A stretch of 64,000 nt of DNA from an uncultured Mycoplasmatota bacterium (GTDB lineage Bacteria > Bacillota_I > Bacilli_A > RF39 > UBA660), in NCBI GenBank assembly GCA_946498975.1, contig CAMMQC010000003.1:1-64000 (forward strand), in the 5' to 3' direction. Shown piece by piece: positions 25,805 through 33,921 of the stretch (its first letter is position 1; every line of letters begins with the position of its first letter). A program made the position numbers and the translations under genes. The notes under the pieces were generated by a model. The model did not search any database and was not told where the DNA came from. It worked only from the letters and a program-made list of their open reading frames with translations.

Positions 25805-25850
25805 TATAGGTTATTAACTACACAAAAATTTATTAGTCTCATAACCTATA
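25805..25850 (+). promoter_or_regulatory. 10-bp inverted repeat over the coat promoter
   Basis: TATAGGTTAT (25805-25814) and ATAACCTATA (25841-25850) are perfect inverted copies 26 nt apart. The right arm coincides with the -10 element. It may be an operator for a mother-cell regulator. Confidence 0.5.
25822..25848 (+). promoter_or_regulatory. sigma-K-like promoter of the coat genes
   Basis: AC at 25822-25823 is followed by 16 nt and CATAACCTA at 25840-25848, which matches the sigma-K pattern AC-N16-CATAnnnTA exactly. It is about 30 nt upstream of the first CotY/CotZ-like start, as expected for a late mother-cell coat operon. Confidence 0.65.
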
Positions 25851-25880
25851 TTAGATAATAGATAAGAGGTGGTGTAAACA

Positions 25881-26288
25881 GTGAAAGAAAAGAAAGATAC
25901 TTGTTGTTTAGGTAAATTATTAAAGGTTATTGATATATTACAAAGAAATGCCGGAGGTAGTGATTGTTTTGATGAGTCTTGTACTAGACCTTATTTAGGA
26001 AGTAGTCCTAATATTATTTGTTTTAATACAAGACCAGTTACTTTCTATACTAGATTTGGTAATATCTTCAGTACTACTTATACAATAGATGGTAATACTA
26101 ATACTTCATCTGTTTTTAGAGTGGAGTCTGTTGATGATTGCTGTGTTAAATGTCGTGTATTAAGACCTAATCCTGATACTAGTGATTCTAATAGAACATA
26201 CCTATCTACAAATGATTTTATAACTATTAATTTAGATTGTATCTGTGTTGTTAGTTGTTTGGATGATATTATTATTGATAATTTATAA
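25881..26288 (+). CDS. spore coat protein, CotY/CotZ family (copy 1)
   Basis: This 135-residue Cys-rich protein resembles CotY/CotZ of the Bacillus coat crust. The conserved scheme is visible: PYLG...ICFNTRPVTFYTRFGN, SSVFRVESVDDCCVKCRVLRPNPD, and the closing FITINLDCICVVSCLDD. About twelve Cys are present, and the family crosslinks into hexagonal two-dimensional layers. It starts with GTG at 25881, with AGAGGTGG 9 nt upstream. A second copy follows after 14 nt, so they form one operon driven by the sigma-K-like promoter. Confidence 0.85.
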   Translation: MKEKKDTCCLGKLLKVIDILQRNAGGSDCFDESCTRPYLGSSPNIICFNTRPVTFYTRFGNIFSTTYTIDGNTNTSSVFRVESVDDCCVKCRVLRPNPDTSDSNRTYLSTNDFITINLDCICVVSCLDDIIIDNL

Positions 26289-26302
26289 AAGGAGGATAAT
26301 TT

Positions 26303-26701
26303 ATGTGTGATGATAAAAGTTGCTTAACTTCCATCTTAGAGACTATTCTTTGCTTACAAAATTCTAAAGATGATTCTTGCGAAGTTCTAGGATGTGATAA
26401 GCCTTATTTAGGTCCTACTCCTAGTTTAGTGTGCTATAACACAAGACCAATAAATTTATATAACTGTACTACAGGTTGTCGTTGGAGTTTTCCTTATACT
26501 CTTGATTCAGTTAATGGAACTTCTTCTATCTTTAGACTAGAAAATTTAGAGGGTAATTGTTGTACTTGTAGAGTGTTAGCACAAAATCCTGATACTAGTA
26601 GTAGTGAGCCTTATGTTTTAACTAGTACATTCTTTACTATTAATTTAGATTGTGTTTCTGCTATTAAATGTTTACCTGATGTCTTAGTTAGTGGTGTATA
26701 A
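26303..26701 (+). CDS. spore coat protein, CotY/CotZ family (copy 2)
   Basis: A 132-residue paralogue of the preceding gene: PYLGPTPSLVCYNTRPINLY, SSIFRLENLEGNCCTCRVLAQNPD and FFTINLDCVSAIKCLPD align with it throughout. It has about eleven Cys. The start is an ATG with AGGAGG 8 nt upstream. The two paralogues probably co-assemble in the outer spore layers, as CotY and CotZ do in Bacillus; which one is which cannot be told. Confidence 0.85.
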   Translation: MCDDKSCLTSILETILCLQNSKDDSCEVLGCDKPYLGPTPSLVCYNTRPINLYNCTTGCRWSFPYTLDSVNGTSSIFRLENLEGNCCTCRVLAQNPDTSSSEPYVLTSTFFTINLDCVSAIKCLPDVLVSGV

Positions 26702-26745
26702 AAAATAAAGTCCATCTTTAGTCCGATGGGCTTTTTATTTCTAAT
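26702..26745. terminator. terminator after the coat genes, shared with the convergent gene
   Basis: The stem AAAGTCCATC / GATGGGCTTT (one G-T pair) with a TTTAGTCC loop is followed by a T-run. The stop codon of the convergent gene at 26718 lies inside, so it can serve both directions. Confidence 0.7.
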
Positions 26746-27044
26746 TTAGTAATTGTTGATATGGGAATTACTTCATTATCTAATGTTATGATAGAATCAT
26801 TTTTCTTTAAGGCAAGATAGGTATTAACTGTTTTATTAGAGAAAGTAATTTCTACAGGGATATTAAATGCATAACCTTTAGTTCTAAAAATTTTATTTAT
26901 TTTTTCTTCTATTGATAAGTTATTATCAATATTTTTTTTAACTTCGTTAGGTTTTATTTTATTATTTCCTTTATCATAGAAATATTTTTGATTAGTATCT
27001 CTTATATTATTACTCACTTTAAAAATGGGTGGTAATTGTTTCAT
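26718..27044 (-). CDS. 108-residue protein of unknown function next to the coat genes
   Basis: I do not recognise this protein. The first 60 residues are charged and low in hydrophobicity (NNIRDTNQKYFYDKGNNKIK). The last 45 are beta-rich (FNIPVEITFSNKTVNTYLALKKNDSIITLDNEVIPISTITKLEIK), like a small Sm/SH3-type barrel. It has no Cys or membrane segment. It is convergent with the CotY/CotZ pair and divergent from rodA with an RBS (GGAGGG). A spore-coat or cell-envelope link is only suggested by location. Confidence 0.55.
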   Translation of the reverse strand: MKQLPPIFKVSNNIRDTNQKYFYDKGNNKIKPNEVKKNIDNNLSIEEKINKIFRTKGYAFNIPVEITFSNKTVNTYLALKKNDSIITLDNEVIPISTITKLEIKSPSD

Positions 27045-27140
27045 AGTTTTCCCTCCTATTACATTTTATGTATTTTATATAATAAAATGTACTTTTTTTT
27101 GATATAATAGTAATGACTTGATATGAAAGGACGTGGTGTT

Positions 27141-28268
27141 TTGAAGAGAAGACAGAAAATTGATTTAACTATTGTTATACCTATTGTTTTGTTTTTTATT
27201 ATAAGTATTTCTACTATATATAGTGCGATGACCTATCTTTCTCCTGATAATGGGAATTTAGCTTTAAAACAAGCGATATGGTATTTAGTAGGAGTTGTTA
27301 TAATTGTAATTCTTTTTAAGCTTAAAAATGATTATTTGTATAGGAATGCTTGGCTTTTCTATATTATAGGAAATATCTTATTAGTATCACTACTACTCTT
27401 TGCTCCTGAGATTAATAATAGTAAGTGTTGGTTTGTTATTCCTTATATAGGTAGTTTTCAACCTAGTGAGTTTATGAAGATTTTTATTATGTTAGTACTT
27501 GCTGTTATGATTTCTAATTTTAGAGAGACAACTGATCATCCTAGTATTAAAGAAGAGTTTATATTTATTTTAAAGACTTTAATAGTTGTTTTAATTCCTA
27601 GTGTTTTAACATTTTTAGAACCTGATACTGGTGCTGTTATGATTTACTTTATAATTTATTTCTGTATGATGTTTACATCGGGTATTAGATTAAGGTGGTT
27701 TGTTATTTTAGGAGTTATTATTGCTGTTATACTTGGATTAGTACTTGGATGTTATTTCTTAAATGAAGACTTATTTGTAAATATCTTTGGTACTGATTTG
27801 TATTATAGATTTGATAGGATTTTAGATTGGCAAAATGGTAGTGGATTACAGTTAGAAAATGCTTTAGCAGCGATTGGTTCTGCAGGAGTATTTGGACATG
27901 GATTTAATCAGACTCCAATATATTTCCCAGAGTCTGGAACTGACTTTATCTTTGCTGTTTATGCTTCTAACTTTGGACTTTTAGGAGCGATAGTTTTAAT
28001 TGCAATTATTATTTTCTTTGATACAAGATTAATTAATATGGCTACTAAAAAAATAGCATCACGTGATAAATTTGTTTTAGCAGGTATTATTGGTATGCTT
28101 GTATTTCAACAGGTACAAAATATTGGTATGACTTTAGGACTCTTACCTATTACAGGAATTACTTTACCATTTATTAGTTATGGTGGTAGTAGTTTATTAT
28201 CATATTTAATATTAGTTGGTATTGTTTTAAATATAAGTAATGAAAAAGAAAGAGAATATAATGTTTAA
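27141..28268 (+). CDS. rodA: SEDS peptidoglycan glycosyltransferase RodA
   Basis: A SEDS-family protein of about 375 residues with ten hydrophobic segments. Motifs include YRFDRILDWQNGSGLQLENALAAIGS, GFNQTPIYFPESGTDFIFAVYASNFG and the final GITLPFISYGGSSLLSYLILVG. These are typical of RodA, which polymerises glycan for cell elongation with a class B PBP. I favour the TTG at 27141 because AAAGGA at 27126-27131 gives good spacing; an ATG at 27123 extends it by six residues but has no RBS. A TATAAT lies at 27103-27108. It is monocistronic. Confidence 0.88.
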   Translation: MKRRQKIDLTIVIPIVLFFIISISTIYSAMTYLSPDNGNLALKQAIWYLVGVVIIVILFKLKNDYLYRNAWLFYIIGNILLVSLLLFAPEINNSKCWFVIPYIGSFQPSEFMKIFIMLVLAVMISNFRETTDHPSIKEEFIFILKTLIVVLIPSVLTFLEPDTGAVMIYFIIYFCMMFTSGIRLRWFVILGVIIAVILGLVLGCYFLNEDLFVNIFGTDLYYRFDRILDWQNGSGLQLENALAAIGSAGVFGHGFNQTPIYFPESGTDFIFAVYASNFGLLGAIVLIAIIIFFDTRLINMATKKIASRDKFVLAGIIGMLVFQQVQNIGMTLGLLPITGITLPFISYGGSSLLSYLILVGIVLNISNEKEREYNV

Positions 28269-28270
28269 AA

Positions 28271-28299
28271 AATCAGGTGATTTAAACCTGACTTTTTTA
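28271..28299. terminator. terminator after rodA
   Basis: TCAGGT (28273-28278) and ACCTGA (28286-28291) flank a short loop. A T-run follows and an A-run precedes, so it may also serve the convergent gene ending at 28308. Confidence 0.75.
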
Positions 28300-28307
28300 T
28301 TATCTTA

Positions 28308-28709
28308 TTATATATTTTTATCATATAACTTTATCCAGCCAAGTTTTAACCATAAATTAATTTCTTCATAACTTTGTACGTTAACACTTGGCATTCTTAA
28401 TATTACTATTTGAATATTTTTATTATAAACTAAATTTTGCATTAAAGCGAAAGTTAATTCAGCAAAAGTTTCTGCACCTATATAACCTTCTATTTCATCT
28501 TTAGTTTCATTCATAACAAATAATATATCTGTCTCTGTTATATTTTCAAAAAAATCTTTATGTATTTTAGGATATAGTTCCATAAATTTTTCTTTTTCTA
28601 TTGGTCTAGGATAGTCTAATATATTATAGTCTTTATTTGCAAAATATTTTATCCAATAGTTTATATTATCTTGAAGTTTAGCACTTCCAGAAATAACTAC
28701 TTTTTTCAC
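28308..28709 (-). CDS. nucleoside 2-deoxyribosyltransferase-like protein
   Basis: This 133-residue protein has the layout of small NDT/Rcl-type N-glycosidases. It has a basic start and strand KKVVISGSAKLQ, a middle LYPKIHKDFFENITETDILFVMN (Asp strand plus helix), and GYIGAETFAELTFALMQ containing the Glu that acts as the nucleophile in the family. It lies 18 nt after the large glycosylase-like gene and is probably co-transcribed with it. Such enzymes cleave nucleoside or nucleotide glycosidic bonds. The substrate is unknown, but its neighbour suggests salvage of modified nucleosides. Confidence 0.65.
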   Translation of the reverse strand: MKKVVISGSAKLQDNINYWIKYFANKDYNILDYPRPIEKEKFMELYPKIHKDFFENITETDILFVMNETKDEIEGYIGAETFAELTFALMQNLVYNKNIQIVILRMPSVNVQSYEEINLWLKLGWIKLYDKNI

Positions 28710-28727
28710 TAAAATATCCCCCTTTTT

Positions 28728-30416
28728 TCAATAAGACAATGTTCTTGTCAAATGATATGGTAATAACTTTTTAGTCTTATCTTGACTAAAGGACCAGATA
28801 ATATCATTTATATCAATGGCATCTACTTTATCATTTAATTCCTTTTTTATTAAATTTATAGCAACTATCATACTCGCTCTTATTTCTACTTCATAAATAG
28901 AGTTTTCCTCTACTTCTTTTTTATTATCAACTAATTCACTTAACTCTTTATCATATACTAAAATACCAAGACCTCTTAATACTTGAGGTATTTTATAATC
29001 AGCACATCCTACTAAATTACTACAATCTACAGTAATTTCTTCTTTTAGACTTCTTATATGTAAGATATCTGATGTTAAGAGTTGAGCTAGTTTATAAAAG
29101 TAGATTGTTTTATTATCATAGGTTCTTATATCTTCAAATGAGGGAAAATTATTAATGATTGTATTAAATAATACTATATCTTTTGTTATATTTTTTATGT
29201 AACGATAAAAGTTACCTTGCATTTTTTGATTTATAACTTTACTTACTTGTGATACTACTTTATATCTTTCCTCTAATAAAGGAATCTCTACATTACCTTT
29301 TAATGTTTCACTAAATTCTTCAAATGTAATTTTTTCAAAGTCTAAATTACCTTTATGTTCTTTTAATTTTAAAAGAGCATACATTAAGGCAATAGCACCA
29401 TCAATGTCTCCTTTAGCAGTTTTTATAGTCCACTTAGGGTCTCCCCAAAATGAACAGTCAATAGAGTCATAGATGACAAGAAAGTTAATAATATCTTCAA
29501 CATCTAAATCTAAAATACAATAAGGATTTGATGATAACCAGTGTGCTGATTTTTCATTAAATCTATTATCTTTGGCAAGTTCTTTTACTTTATTGATATC
29601 TATTTTTACATGTTTACTATTCTCATATACATAAGAACATGTATCTAAAACTTGTTCTAATTTATTTTTATCTTCTAATGCTTTAAAACCATTTCTACTC
29701 CATAACCATAAAGGAGTATGAATATCAATTGGTTTATACTTAGTTCCTTTAAATAGTTCATTCCATCTTTCAATAACTATCTCTTGAATATTACTCTTCT
29801 CTAGTTCTTCTTCAGTAATAAGTCCTAATTTATATGTTGCCTTAATTACATGAGTATCAGGTGCTACTGTAAGTGCTTCTATATTTTTATAGTTTCTATC
29901 AGTATATTGCCATATTACATATAGCCAATAATTACAAATCTTCGTTCCACATAAATATGGAAATAATGATTTATTCTCTTTTTGAATATAATATTTGATT
30001 TTAACTACATCATTATCAAATCTATCAAATAATTTTCTAATATCTCCATCAAATAAAGTTACAAATGTTTTACATAACTTAATCCATATTTCTGTCTGTT
30101 TATTTTTTTGAAGAGCTACTTTATATTTAACTAAAGCTTGTTGAACCTCTTCAAAAGTATGATTTAAAACTTCTTTAGGATTAAATACAAAATTTGTTTC
30201 TTTGTCCTTATATGTCTTATTTGCATTTTCCCAAAGAATGTAAGAATTTCTTTGATAGTTTAAAGCCATAGGAAGCGTAAAATAAAGATAGTTTTCTAGA
30301 GAACTTTTATCTAAATGAGGATTTTCATCTTCAGGCATTAATTCCCCACCAAGGTCTCCTTCTTTCCACATTTTTTGCATTATATTAATTTTTCTTAAAA
30401 TATCGTCTTTTTTCAC
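28728..30416 (-). CDS. two-domain protein: HhH-GPD-like glycosylase domain fused to a queuosine-salvage (DUF2419/Qng1) domain
   Basis: A 562-residue soluble protein. The N-terminal part (about 1-235) has FPYLCGTKICNYWLYVIWQ and APDTHVIKATYKLGL, matching the helix-hairpin-helix and catalytic Asp region of HhH-GPD glycosylases. It ends PIDIHTPLWLWSRNGF. The C-terminal part (about 250-562) matches the DUF2419 queuosine 5'-phosphate N-glycosylase family: ADYKIPQVLRGLGILVY, EVEIRASMIVAINLI, FWGDPKW and a closing LLPYHLTRTLSY. In characterised members this domain releases queuine from queuosine monophosphate. The fusion is unusual to me. It lies between a GT4 glycosyltransferase and an NDT-like gene in one operon. 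The N-terminal assignment is less certain. Confidence 0.72.
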   Translation of the reverse strand: MKKDDILRKINIMQKMWKEGDLGGELMPEDENPHLDKSSLENYLYFTLPMALNYQRNSYILWENANKTYKDKETNFVFNPKEVLNHTFEEVQQALVKYKVALQKNKQTEIWIKLCKTFVTLFDGDIRKLFDRFDNDVVKIKYYIQKENKSLFPYLCGTKICNYWLYVIWQYTDRNYKNIEALTVAPDTHVIKATYKLGLITEEELEKSNIQEIVIERWNELFKGTKYKPIDIHTPLWLWSRNGFKALEDKNKLEQVLDTCSYVYENSKHVKIDINKVKELAKDNRFNEKSAHWLSSNPYCILDLDVEDIINFLVIYDSIDCSFWGDPKWTIKTAKGDIDGAIALMYALLKLKEHKGNLDFEKITFEEFSETLKGNVEIPLLEERYKVVSQVSKVINQKMQGNFYRYIKNITKDIVLFNTIINNFPSFEDIRTYDNKTIYFYKLAQLLTSDILHIRSLKEEITVDCSNLVGCADYKIPQVLRGLGILVYDKELSELVDNKKEVEENSIYEVEIRASMIVAINLIKKELNDKVDAIDINDIIWSFSQDKTKKLLPYHLTRTLSY

Positions 30417-30435
30417 TACGCATCACCATCTAACA

Positions 30436-31446
30436 TTATTTCTTTAATACTTCTTCATATACTTCTTTTAACTGTTTACCTACTGTTTTAATATCACAAG
30501 ATTCTGCTATCTTTCTTGCACCTTTACTTACACTTTTTAATTCTCCATTTAAGAACATTTTTATTTTCTTTTCAAATTCATTGACATCTTTTGCTTTATA
30601 AACATTAACTCCATCTGTTAGGTAATTAAATATTGGTATATCTCTTATTATGGTATTAGTCTCCATAGCACATGCTTCAATGATAGGAATACCTTCTGTC
30701 TCTTCAAAAGTTGGGAACAAGTATAAGTCACAACCTCCTAAGGCTTCTCTTATAATTTCCTGTGGTACATGACCTGGGAACTTTATATTAGGTAAGTCTT
30801 TGGCATTTTTTAAAGCTTTTTTAACATCACTAGTCGCTGCAGCGATTGGACTTGAACCAAACCAAATAAATTTATATTCAGGTAAACGTTTGGCAAGTTC
30901 TACAAAGTCAACTATTCCTTTTCTTCTACTATATATACCAATACCTACTATTACTTTATCATCTTTCTTATAATCATATCTTTTACGAAATGTTTCTTTA
31001 TAAGATTTATCAGGCTTAAAGAAATCTAATTCTAGTCCATTAGATATAGCGACTATTTTCTTATTTTCTAATCCTTTGTAATGTTCTAAGATATTTTTAG
31101 AATATTCTGTAGGAGTTACAATAATATCTCCATAGCGATAACACTTAATAATCCACCATTTAAATAACTTACTTGTTAAATGTCCAAAGATAAAACCATC
31201 ACGATAATCTTCTTCTGTTGAATGAGCATGATATACGATTTTTATACCTTTCTTCTTTAATTTTCTTGCAAGAAAATATGACTTAAAAAAATAAGTATTG
31301 ATATGAGCGATATCATAAGTATCATTTATATCAGTAGTATAAGGAATATTTTCTAATTCTAAAGCTTTCATTTGATGCTGTATTGCTTTACCTAAACCAC
31401 TTACTCCTATTACTTTTAGTCCTTCTGCATATAATAAAACTTTCAT
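30436..31446 (-). CDS. glycosyltransferase family 4
   Basis: A 336-residue GT-B enzyme. The N-terminal half includes GVSGLGKAIQHQMKAL (acceptor side) and the nucleotide-sugar half has IVGIGIYSRRKGI, then FPTFEETEGIPIIEACAMETN, the typical E-x7-E region. The opening with SGxGxAxxHQ resembles diacylglycerol glucosyltransferases of low-GC bacteria, which make glycolipid anchors for lipoteichoic acid. It ends 20 nt ahead of the glycosylase-fusion gene. The acceptor is not certain, so I leave the symbol blank. Confidence 0.82.
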   Translation of the reverse strand: MKVLLYAEGLKVIGVSGLGKAIQHQMKALELENIPYTTDINDTYDIAHINTYFFKSYFLARKLKKKGIKIVYHAHSTEEDYRDGFIFGHLTSKLFKWWIIKCYRYGDIIVTPTEYSKNILEHYKGLENKKIVAISNGLELDFFKPDKSYKETFRKRYDYKKDDKVIVGIGIYSRRKGIVDFVELAKRLPEYKFIWFGSSPIAAATSDVKKALKNAKDLPNIKFPGHVPQEIIREALGGCDLYLFPTFEETEGIPIIEACAMETNTIIRDIPIFNYLTDGVNVYKAKDVNEFEKKIKMFLNGELKSVSKGARKIAESCDIKTVGKQLKEVYEEVLKK

Positions 31447-31497
31447 TTACTTCACTCCTTGCTACAATAATAACATATATTTTTTTACAAATAAATA

Positions 31498-31527
31498 TTG
31501 ACAAGCGTTTTTTTACTGTGATATAAT
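31498..31527 (+). promoter_or_regulatory. tRNA-Ala promoter
   Basis: TTGACA (31498-31503), an 18-nt spacer and TATAAT (31522-31527), 20 nt upstream of the tRNA. Confidence 0.8.
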
Positions 31528-31546
31528 CGATTTGTTCTTAAGCAAT

Positions 31547-31622
31547 GGGGAATTAGCTCAGCTGGGAGAGCGTCACGTTTGCACCGTGAAGGTCAGGGGT
31601 TCGATCCCCCTATTCTCCACCA
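31547..31622 (+). tRNA. tRNA-Ala(UGC)
   Basis: It has a 7-bp acceptor GGGGAAT/ATTCTCC with G-T pairing, the TAGCTCAGCTGGGAGAGC D-arm, anticodon TGC in TTTGCAC, the GGTTCGATC T-loop, and encoded CCA. Single gene with its own promoter and terminator. Confidence 0.95.
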
Positions 31623-31632
31623 TTTAGAATTT

Positions 31633-31658
31633 ATCCTCTGTTTATCAGAGGTTTTATT
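31633..31658 (+). terminator. tRNA-Ala terminator
   Basis: CCTCTG (31635-31640) / CAGAGG (31646-31651) with a 5-nt loop and a T-rich tail. Confidence 0.75.
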
Positions 31659-31697
31659 ATACATAAAAATTAAGTTAGGCTTGTTCTAGCTTTTTTT

Positions 31698-31726
31698 GTC
31701 ATAAATGTAAGTTATTTCATACTTTA
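31698..31726 (+). promoter_or_regulatory. mother-cell-type promoter of the collagen-like gene
   Basis: The -10 CATACTTTA (31718-31726) fits sigma-K CATAnnnTA and partly sigma-E CATACAnT. Upstream GTCATAAA (31698-31705) resembles a sigma-E -35 at 12 nt. A late-sporulation promoter is likely; which sigma factor is unclear. Confidence 0.5.
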
Positions 31727-31744
31727 TATTAGGTGGTGATGATA

Positions 31745-32389
31745 ATGGAACATTTTTGTCATAATGGCTGTTTTATTTTAGGACCTACTGGTCCAACTGG
31801 TCCTATGGGAATATCTGGTGCGACAGGTCCTACTGGGCCAACGGGTGCAAGTGGTGTTACTGGTCCTACGGGTGCAACTGGTATAACAGGACCAACTGGA
31901 CCTACAGGCGCTGCTGGTGTTACTGGTCCTACTGGTGAAACAGGGCCTACAGGGATAATGGGTCCTACCGGGCCTACTGGTCCTGAGCTAGATAATAATT
32001 ATGCTCTAGTTGTAAATCAAGCAACGGATATTAGTTCTGGTAATGTAATTCCATTAGCTTTACAATTTAGTGGAGGAACACCTAATATTACTGTAAGTAA
32101 TGCTACTATTACTTTACCAAGTCCTGGTACTTATTATGTTTCTTTTAGTTTAACAGGAAGATTTGGTGTTAATCAAAATGGATCTATAATTCCTATTATT
32201 AATGGAATACCTCAAGATCGTTTAGCACCTACTAATAATACTAATAGCGTTAATAGTGATATTACAATACAAGATGGAACATTAATTCAAGCGTCTACTA
32301 ATAGTACTGTTCAATTTTTATATACCGGTAGTACTGCTGTTTCTAGAGCAAACTTTTTTGTTTCAGTTTTTAAAGTATCAAATGTTTAA
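31745..32389 (+). CDS. collagen-like triple-helix protein, probable exosporium or surface filament
   Basis: A 214-residue protein with a short N-terminus ([12 protein letters not shown], two Cys), about 22 Gly-X-Y triplets dominated by GPT and GAT (residues about 14-82), and a C-terminal globular domain of about 130 residues. The globular part ([35 protein letters not shown] and a closing [12 protein letters not shown]) has the TNF/C1q-like strand pattern of BclA-type spore filaments. The ATG at 31745 has AGGTGGTGAT upstream; earlier GTG and ATG codons overlap that RBS. No signal peptide is present, as in spore-surface proteins made in the mother cell. The promoter also fits late sporulation. 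Confidence 0.85.
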   Translation: MEHFCHNGCFILGPTGPTGPMGISGATGPTGPTGASGVTGPTGATGITGPTGPTGAAGVTGPTGETGPTGIMGPTGPTGPELDNNYALVVNQATDISSGNVIPLALQFSGGTPNITVSNATITLPSPGTYYVSFSLTGRFGVNQNGSIIPIINGIPQDRLAPTNNTNSVNSDITIQDGTLIQASTNSTVQFLYTGSTAVSRANFFVSVFKVSNV

Positions 32390-32442
32390 TATATTTTTCT
32401 CTAGTATAGATACTGCTACTTCTGCTGAAATTATAATTTACG

Positions 32443-32478
32443 CAAAAAGACCTAGAACTTGATTTCTAGGCCTTTTTA
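32443..32478. terminator. bidirectional terminator between the collagen-like gene and dedA
   Basis: AAAAAGACCTAGAA and TTTCTAGGCCTTTTT form a long stem with a short loop, with T-runs for both strands. The stop of the convergent gene lies inside. Confidence 0.8.
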
Positions 32479-33092
32479 TTTTGTTTCTTTTTTCTTATTA
32501 CAAACCAGTAGTAAAGTGCAACTACAAATATTATTGCTAATATTATTAAGATTATATTAGAGAAGTTATCTAGGTAACCTACTATTGTTTCCCATTTATC
32601 CCCTACTATACTACCTACTATTATTAAAACTGTATTCCAGATTAGAGAACCTGTTATAGTATAAAGTAAAAACTTTTGCATAGGCATCTCACTCATACCT
32701 GCAGGAATAGATATTAAACTTCTTACAATTGGTATAAATCTACAGAAGAAAACTGTTTTATTTCCTTTAGTATCAAACCATTTATCGGCTTTTTCTATGT
32801 CACTTGCTTTAAGTCTTAATACTTTACCTATTTTACCATTTACTATTCTTTTTAATCTTTCTTTATTAAAGATTTTACTAATATAATAAAGTACTATCGC
32901 TCCAAGTAGGGAACCAAGTGTTGCTACTAGTATCATTATAGGTATATTAAGTGATGTATAAGTAGTCATAAAACCACCAAATACTAATATTACTTCTGAT
33001 GGTATGGGTGGGAAAATATTTTCTATAGCGATTAAAAGGAATACTCCTAAGTAACCAACTTGTTCCATTATATTAATTATAATTTGTTCCAT
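32466..33092 (-). CDS. DedA/VTT-domain membrane protein
   Basis: A 208-residue multi-pass protein of the DedA family (about five hydrophobic segments, two reentrant). It has the family text FPPIPSEVILVFGG near residue 28 and FFCRFIPIVRSLISIPAG near 110 (F-x-R-x-x-P-x-x-R). DedA proteins are linked to undecaprenyl-phosphate or lipid flipping and membrane potential. It has an RBS (AGAAGGAG) and stands alone. Confidence 0.9.
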   Translation of the reverse strand: MEQIIINIMEQVGYLGVFLLIAIENIFPPIPSEVILVFGGFMTTYTSLNIPIMILVATLGSLLGAIVLYYISKIFNKERLKRIVNGKIGKVLRLKASDIEKADKWFDTKGNKTVFFCRFIPIVRSLISIPAGMSEMPMQKFLLYTITGSLIWNTVLIIVGSIVGDKWETIVGYLDNFSNIILIILAIIFVVALYYWFVIRKKKQNKKA

Positions 33093-33153
33093 ATGTTTCT
33101 CCTTCTACTTTCTTTGTCTTTTTAATTATAACATCTATAGTAGTAATATGTCA

Positions 33154-33921
33154 CTATAATTTATCTTTATATTTCCTTAATAAGTATTCTTCTTCTAAAA
33201 AATATTTATCATTAATCTTAATTAGGTGATGATAGTCTCTTTTAAAGTCTTTAGTTCTCTTTACTATCTTGCTCTTTTTAAACTTATATTTATGTAAATA
33301 TCTTTCTAAAATAAACTTTTCTAAATAATAATTTATATTTCTTTTTTCTGTTAGTAGTTTTATTATTAAGAGAATGATGATTAGTAAAATATTTATAGTA
33401 GGATTATAGAAAAAGAAGATTGTAATAAGACAAAGGACGATGAACGAGATAAAATATATTATTTTAAAACTAAGATTATAGGATGTTAAATAACAAATAA
33501 GTAGTTGCATGATTCTTCCTCCATCTAAGGGATAGATTGGTAAAAGATTAAATAACAATATACTATAATTTATAGTTCTTATTATTTCTTGATAGTTATA
33601 GAAGTATGGTATATTCATTAAAACTAGATAACAGCCTAACTGCATAATTGGTCCCATTAAAAGAACTATTAACTCTTCTTTTATAGGACAGTTTACTTCA
33701 TGGTTAAACTTAGATACTCCTCCATAGGGATAGAAAACTATTTTATCTACTTCCCAGTTAAAGAAATAGGCTGTAAAGAAATGACCACACTCATGGATTA
33801 AAAGAAGAATAGTAGTAATTGTTATTAGATTAAAATATCCTGAAAGAAGAGATAAAACTATTAAGAAGTAACAACTTGGATGAATAGAAATCTTACTTAA
33901 TATATTCTTTATAGTCGACAA
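33154..33921 (-). CDS. spoIVFB: stage IV sporulation protein FB, M50 intramembrane protease
   Basis: A 255-residue site-2-type protease with the zinc motif HECGH (residues about 43-47, in LLLIHECGHFFTAYFF) and the second metal motif LLPIYPLDGGRIMQLL near 130. SpoIVFB cleaves pro-sigma-K in the mother cell. Six or so hydrophobic segments occupy residues 15-190; the C-terminal 60 residues are basic and lack a clear CBS domain. It overlaps spoIVFA by 29 nt. Gene order mreD-spoIVFA-spoIVFB mirrors Bacillus, minus the minCD genes. Confidence 0.92.
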   Translation of the reverse strand: MSTIKNILSKISIHPSCYFLIVLSLLSGYFNLITITTILLLIHECGHFFTAYFFNWEVDKIVFYPYGGVSKFNHEVNCPIKEELIVLLMGPIMQLGCYLVLMNIPYFYNYQEIIRTINYSILLFNLLPIYPLDGGRIMQLLICYLTSYNLSFKIIYFISFIVLCLITIFFFYNPTINILLIIILLIIKLLTEKRNINYYLEKFILERYLHKYKFKKSKIVKRTKDFKRDYHHLIKINDKYFLEEEYLLRKYKDKL

